Assembly (NCBI RefSeq): GCF_013300825.1
Contig: NZ_JAAIMY010000010.1
Span: 1-64,000 of the forward strand
Length of the DNA stretch: 64,000 nucleotides
Direction of reading: 5' to 3'
DNA from: Blautia wexlerae
GTDB lineage: Bacteria > Bacillota > Clostridia > Lachnospirales > Lachnospiraceae
Shown here: positions 61,341 to 64,000 of the stretch, one piece after another
How the letters are laid out: each line of letters starts with the position of its first letter
How positions within the stretch are numbered: position 1 is the stretch's first letter
Notes under the pieces: generated by a model
Told to the model about the DNA's origin: nothing
What the model saw: the letters and a program-made list of their open reading frames with translations, nothing else
The model's database searches: none
Position numbers and translations under genes: made by a program

Positions 61341-62501
61341 TTATTCAATTTCTGTCAGCATGCCCAACTTCCGTGCAAGACAAAACAATTCTTTGTTTGC
61401 GGCATTCATAGTTCCGAAGTCTTTCAGCGGGCAGATAACTTTCTGACACTTTTTCATCACTTCTGCCGCTCTGTCATAAGCCTCCTGTGAAATACATTCA
61501 AAGGGCTTTTCCGTGATCACCTGTTCTGCAAGTACGCTGGCCGCCTGATAATCAACATCATTGGTATGAATCACTCCTGCTGCAAACGGAATTCCCTGGC
61601 GCTGCAGCTTCCGGTAATATGGAATTCCGCTTCCGTTTCCGCCGATCACAAATACCTGCGGATTTCCCCTGGGCGGCTCCATTTCCACGCATCCAAAAGC
61701 AGCATTATAACTTCCGCGGGTAATTCCATACAATTTCCGAATATAATCAGAAGTAAAAATCTCTTCCGGCGCACCGTATTTTTCTATATATTCTCCATGT
61801 ACACAGATCACCTTATCTGATATCTTCTGGGCAAGATCCAGTTCGTGCAGCGACATGATCACTGTTAACTGATGATCCAGCACCATCTGCTTCAGAATGG
61901 TAAGAAGTTCCAGCTTATGGCGGATGTCCAGAAAAGAGGTTGGCTCATCCAGCACAATGATCTCCGGCTCCTGGCAGATAGCCCGGGCAAGAAGGATACG
62001 CTGTCTCTGACCATCACTGATAGCTGTAAAATCCCGGTCTTTCAAATCCCAGGCATGGACAGTTTCCATGGATTTCTTTACCTTTGCCTTATCCTCTGCG
62101 GAAAGGATTCCCAGCGTACCTGTATAGGGATACCGTCCTGTGGCTACTATATCCTCACAGGTCATCAGTTCCGGACGCATACGTTCTGTAAGGACGACTG
62201 CCAGTTTCCGTGAAACTTCTTTATTGGACATTTTTGCCATCGTCACTTTATCCAGATATACAGTACCGCTGATCGTGGCAAGCTGTCTTGTAATACTCTT
62301 GAGAATTGTGGATTTCCCCGCCCCATTGGGACCGATCAGAGTGAGGATCTCACCCTTTTTCAACTGAATATTAATTTCTCTGATAAGTGGTCTGCCATCA
62401 TAACCGACAGTAAGCTGATCTGTACAGAAAAAATACTGTTCCTGCTGATCTGCATTTCTGTTTTTTGTTTCTTTTATTACATCTGTTATTTTCTCTGACA
62501 T
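61341..62501 (-). CDS. FecE/BtuD-type ABC ATPase with extra C-terminal domain
   Basis: 386 residues, about 120 longer than usual. ABC part (about 25 to 265): Walker A GPNGAGKSTIL, signature ISDGQRQRILLARA (SDG instead of SGG), Walker B IIVLDEPTSFLDIRHK, switch His in SLHELDLA. The extra part (about 280 to 386) reads VFVIGGNGSGIPYYRKLQRQGIPFAAGVIHTND and ends with a second helix/strand set; it looks Rossmann-like, but I cannot name it. Operon with a FecCD permease and a binding protein; iron-siderophore, heme or cobalamin uptake are all possible. Confidence 0.88.
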   Translation of the reverse strand: MSEKITDVIKETKNRNADQQEQYFFCTDQLTVGYDGRPLIREINIQLKKGEILTLIGPNGAGKSTILKSITRQLATISGTVYLDKVTMAKMSNKEVSRKLAVVLTERMRPELMTCEDIVATGRYPYTGTLGILSAEDKAKVKKSMETVHAWDLKDRDFTAISDGQRQRILLARAICQEPEIIVLDEPTSFLDIRHKLELLTILKQMVLDHQLTVIMSLHELDLAQKISDKVICVHGEYIEKYGAPEEIFTSDYIRKLYGITRGSYNAAFGCVEMEPPRGNPQVFVIGGNGSGIPYYRKLQRQGIPFAAGVIHTNDVDYQAASVLAEQVITEKPFECISQEAYDRAAEVMKKCQKVICPLKDFGTMNAANKELFCLARKLGMLTEIE

Positions 62502-62572
62502 GTCTTTTCCTGCTCTTCCCTTTTATACATATGCCAATCTGTCAACTCACAGTCACCCGGCAGATCGCCATA

Positions 62573-63592
62573 TCAGTTTCTCTTCTGTCTGCGGATCATA
62601 ATGTAGATTACGACCGGTGCACCAAATACTGCTGTTACGGAGCTGATGCTGAGCTCTGTGGGGGCAAATACAGTTCTGGCGATCAGGTCGCAGAAAAGAC
62701 AGAATACAGCACCGCCCAGAAAACAGGCCGGAATCACAAGAATCGGTCTGGCTGTTTTCAGCAGGCTCTTTACAATGTGAGGCACTGCAATACCCACGAA
62801 AGAGATTGGCCCTGCAAAAGCTGTTACACAGGCAGATAAAATACTGGATAACAGAATCAGTCCTATACGGAACAATTTAATATTCACTCCCATATTCTGT
62901 GCATAAACCTCTCCCAACTGATAAGCGCCGATAGGTTTAGACATAAAGAATACGATCACCATCGTGATCAGAACCACCACTGCCATTACCTGTACATTGC
63001 CCCAGGACATACCTGAAAAGCTTCCCAATGACCAGTTGTGGAGATTAACAATATTGGAATCATCAGCAAATGTAACCACAAAATCTGTGATTGCAGAGCA
63101 GATATAGCCTATCATAACGCCACTGATGACAAGCATGGACATGTTGTGGACTTTTTTTGCGACCAGCAGCACAAATCCCATTGAGATCATGGAACCGATA
63201 AATGCCGCAATGATCATAGCTGCGGATCCCATGGAGATAGATCTGCTCAGAAAAAAAATCATCAGCAGGGCAACTACCAGCTTGGCTCCTGATGAAATTC
63301 CAAGTACAAAGGGACCTGCAATAGGATTATTAAAAAATGTCTGAAGAAGAAATCCGGATACGGAAAGTGCCCCTCCCAGAATAATTACCGCCAGAATCCT
63401 CGGAAGACGGATTTCCCAGATGATATTGTAAGCAGTCGCATCTCCCTGATGTCTGAAAATAATATTCAGGATCTCGTTCACTGAAAGGTGAATACTTCCG
63501 GCATTTACATTCCATATAAATAAAATTATCAGAAACACTGCCAGTATAAGAAATGCCATCCAGTATCTGGCTGTACGTTTTTTGTCATTCAT
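62573..63592 (-). CDS. FecCD-family ABC permease
   Basis: 339 residues, nine to ten helices. Typical segments: IRLPRILAVIILGGALSVSGFLLQTFFNNPIAGPFVLGISSGAKL, and FAGPISFVGIAVPHIVKSLLKT (the coupling-helix region contacting the ATPase). Imports siderophore-iron, heme or B12 through the membrane. It acts as a homodimer if no second permease exists; none is seen. A purine-rich AAAAGGGA lies before the ATG. Confidence 0.93.
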   Translation of the reverse strand: MNDKKRTARYWMAFLILAVFLIILFIWNVNAGSIHLSVNEILNIIFRHQGDATAYNIIWEIRLPRILAVIILGGALSVSGFLLQTFFNNPIAGPFVLGISSGAKLVVALLMIFFLSRSISMGSAAMIIAAFIGSMISMGFVLLVAKKVHNMSMLVISGVMIGYICSAITDFVVTFADDSNIVNLHNWSLGSFSGMSWGNVQVMAVVVLITMVIVFFMSKPIGAYQLGEVYAQNMGVNIKLFRIGLILLSSILSACVTAFAGPISFVGIAVPHIVKSLLKTARPILVIPACFLGGAVFCLFCDLIARTVFAPTELSISSVTAVFGAPVVIYIMIRRQKRN

Positions 63593-63606
63593 GTTTTTCC
63601 CTTTTG

Positions 63607-64000
63607 CTATTTTAACTTATGCATATATGTAAGTTCATCCAGTGAATCATCATCTGTAGTAAGAATTGTATGGATATCCTCGATCATAGTTCCAAGCTCT
63701 GTAGTTTCCTGAAAAAGATTTTTACCTGTACACCACACATTTCCATCCTTCACTGCCTTAAAATCTGCCAGAAGGTTACTCTTGCCCAGAAGTTCATCAA
63801 CAGTAGAAAGTTCACCGTCGATAGTGCTGTTATAGATGATATAATCTGCATCCTTTGCTTTGGCATAAAACTCTTCCATCTGCATATTCATAGTAGACAG
63901 AGCATTATCACTTTCTCCTGTATCTTCCGGAACGTATTTGCCGCCTGCGAGCTCAATCATGTTTGAAACGTAGTCACCATTCTTTCGCACATTAACGGCA
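63607..64000 (-). CDS. ABC importer substrate-binding protein, partial (C-terminal part)
   Basis: The frame is open to the window edge, so the start lies beyond base 64000. The visible 131 residues fit the C-terminal lobe of a helical-backbone (class III, FecB/BtuF-type) binding protein: YVSNMIELAGGKYVPEDTGESDNALSTMNMQMEEFYAKAKDADYIIYN, with DGNVWCTGKNLFQE following. It delivers ligand to the FecCD permease 14 bp downstream. The signal peptide and lipobox are not in view. Confidence 0.88.
   Translation of the reverse strand, partial: AVNVRKNGDYVSNMIELAGGKYVPEDTGESDNALSTMNMQMEEFYAKAKDADYIIYNSTIDGELSTVDELLGKSNLLADFKAVKDGNVWCTGKNLFQETTELGTMIEDIHTILTTDDDSLDELTYMHKLK

Overview
The window looks like a chromosomal segment of a low-to-mid GC, Gram-positive, endospore-forming anaerobe of the Clostridia, most likely family Lachnospiraceae and perhaps Blautia-like (genus not proven). 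The basis is the set of Firmicutes gene neighbourhoods (yqfC-yqfD-phoH-ybeY, tepA near ftsK/spoIIIE, nnrD-alr-mazF, rbsRKDACB, cpsBCD), strong AGGAGG ribosome sites, sporulation genes, and NfnAB and Rex, which belong to fermentative redox metabolism. Almost every gene is on the minus strand. The clear plus-strand genes are an ABC-F ATPase and a 55-residue membrane peptide. No rRNA, tRNA or CRISPR array was seen.

Region 1 to 7000 is accessory. The right end of an IS200/IS605-type (TnpB) element cuts off a secreted serpin. Next comes a long Gly-rich surface protein, and upstream of it a tightly overlapping operon: sigma-70-like factor, two-TM protein, multi-TM protein, PrsW-type intramembrane protease. 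A paralogue of the two-TM protein directly precedes the surface protein. I read this as a candidate membrane-stress or surface-sensing circuit and as the best candidate for an undescribed system here.

Region 7000 to 17700 holds an RsmH paralogue, a csoR-copA copper operon (two operators, a possible 36-residue peptide, and a CopZ-like domain fused to CopA with its own internal ribosome site), a MATE exporter, miaB, an M14 carboxypeptidase-like protein that appears to have lost its zinc ligands, and a sorted surface protein. Region 17700 to 33440 is housekeeping and sporulation: proB / DUF896 / formyl-THF cyclo-ligase / proA, ybeY-phoH-yqfDC, rlmH, ftsK/spoIIIE, uppP, nfnAB and tepA. Two sporulation genes, yqfC and tepA, have their ribosome site inside the 3' arm of a terminator-like hairpin.

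Region 33490 to 39530 is a complete ribose operon, rbsR-K-D-A-C-B, with a consensus promoter, an operator palindrome just downstream of it, and a near-identical copy inside rbsR. Then come yebC, a CNNM/CBS transporter-like protein, an orphan mazF, alr, nnrD, rex, the divergent ABC-F gene, a eukaryote-type isocitrate dehydrogenase, an intracellular subtilase and rsmJ. Region 51930 to 56570 is a tyrosine-phosphorylation control module for exopolysaccharide (cpsB, cpsC, cpsD, an Ig-like membrane protein, an LCP ligase) with no glycosyltransferases next to it. The end holds glmS, a secreted transglutaminase-like protein, a 143-bp MITE with 12-bp terminal repeats and 8-bp target duplications, and an iron/siderophore-type ABC importer that runs off the window edge.
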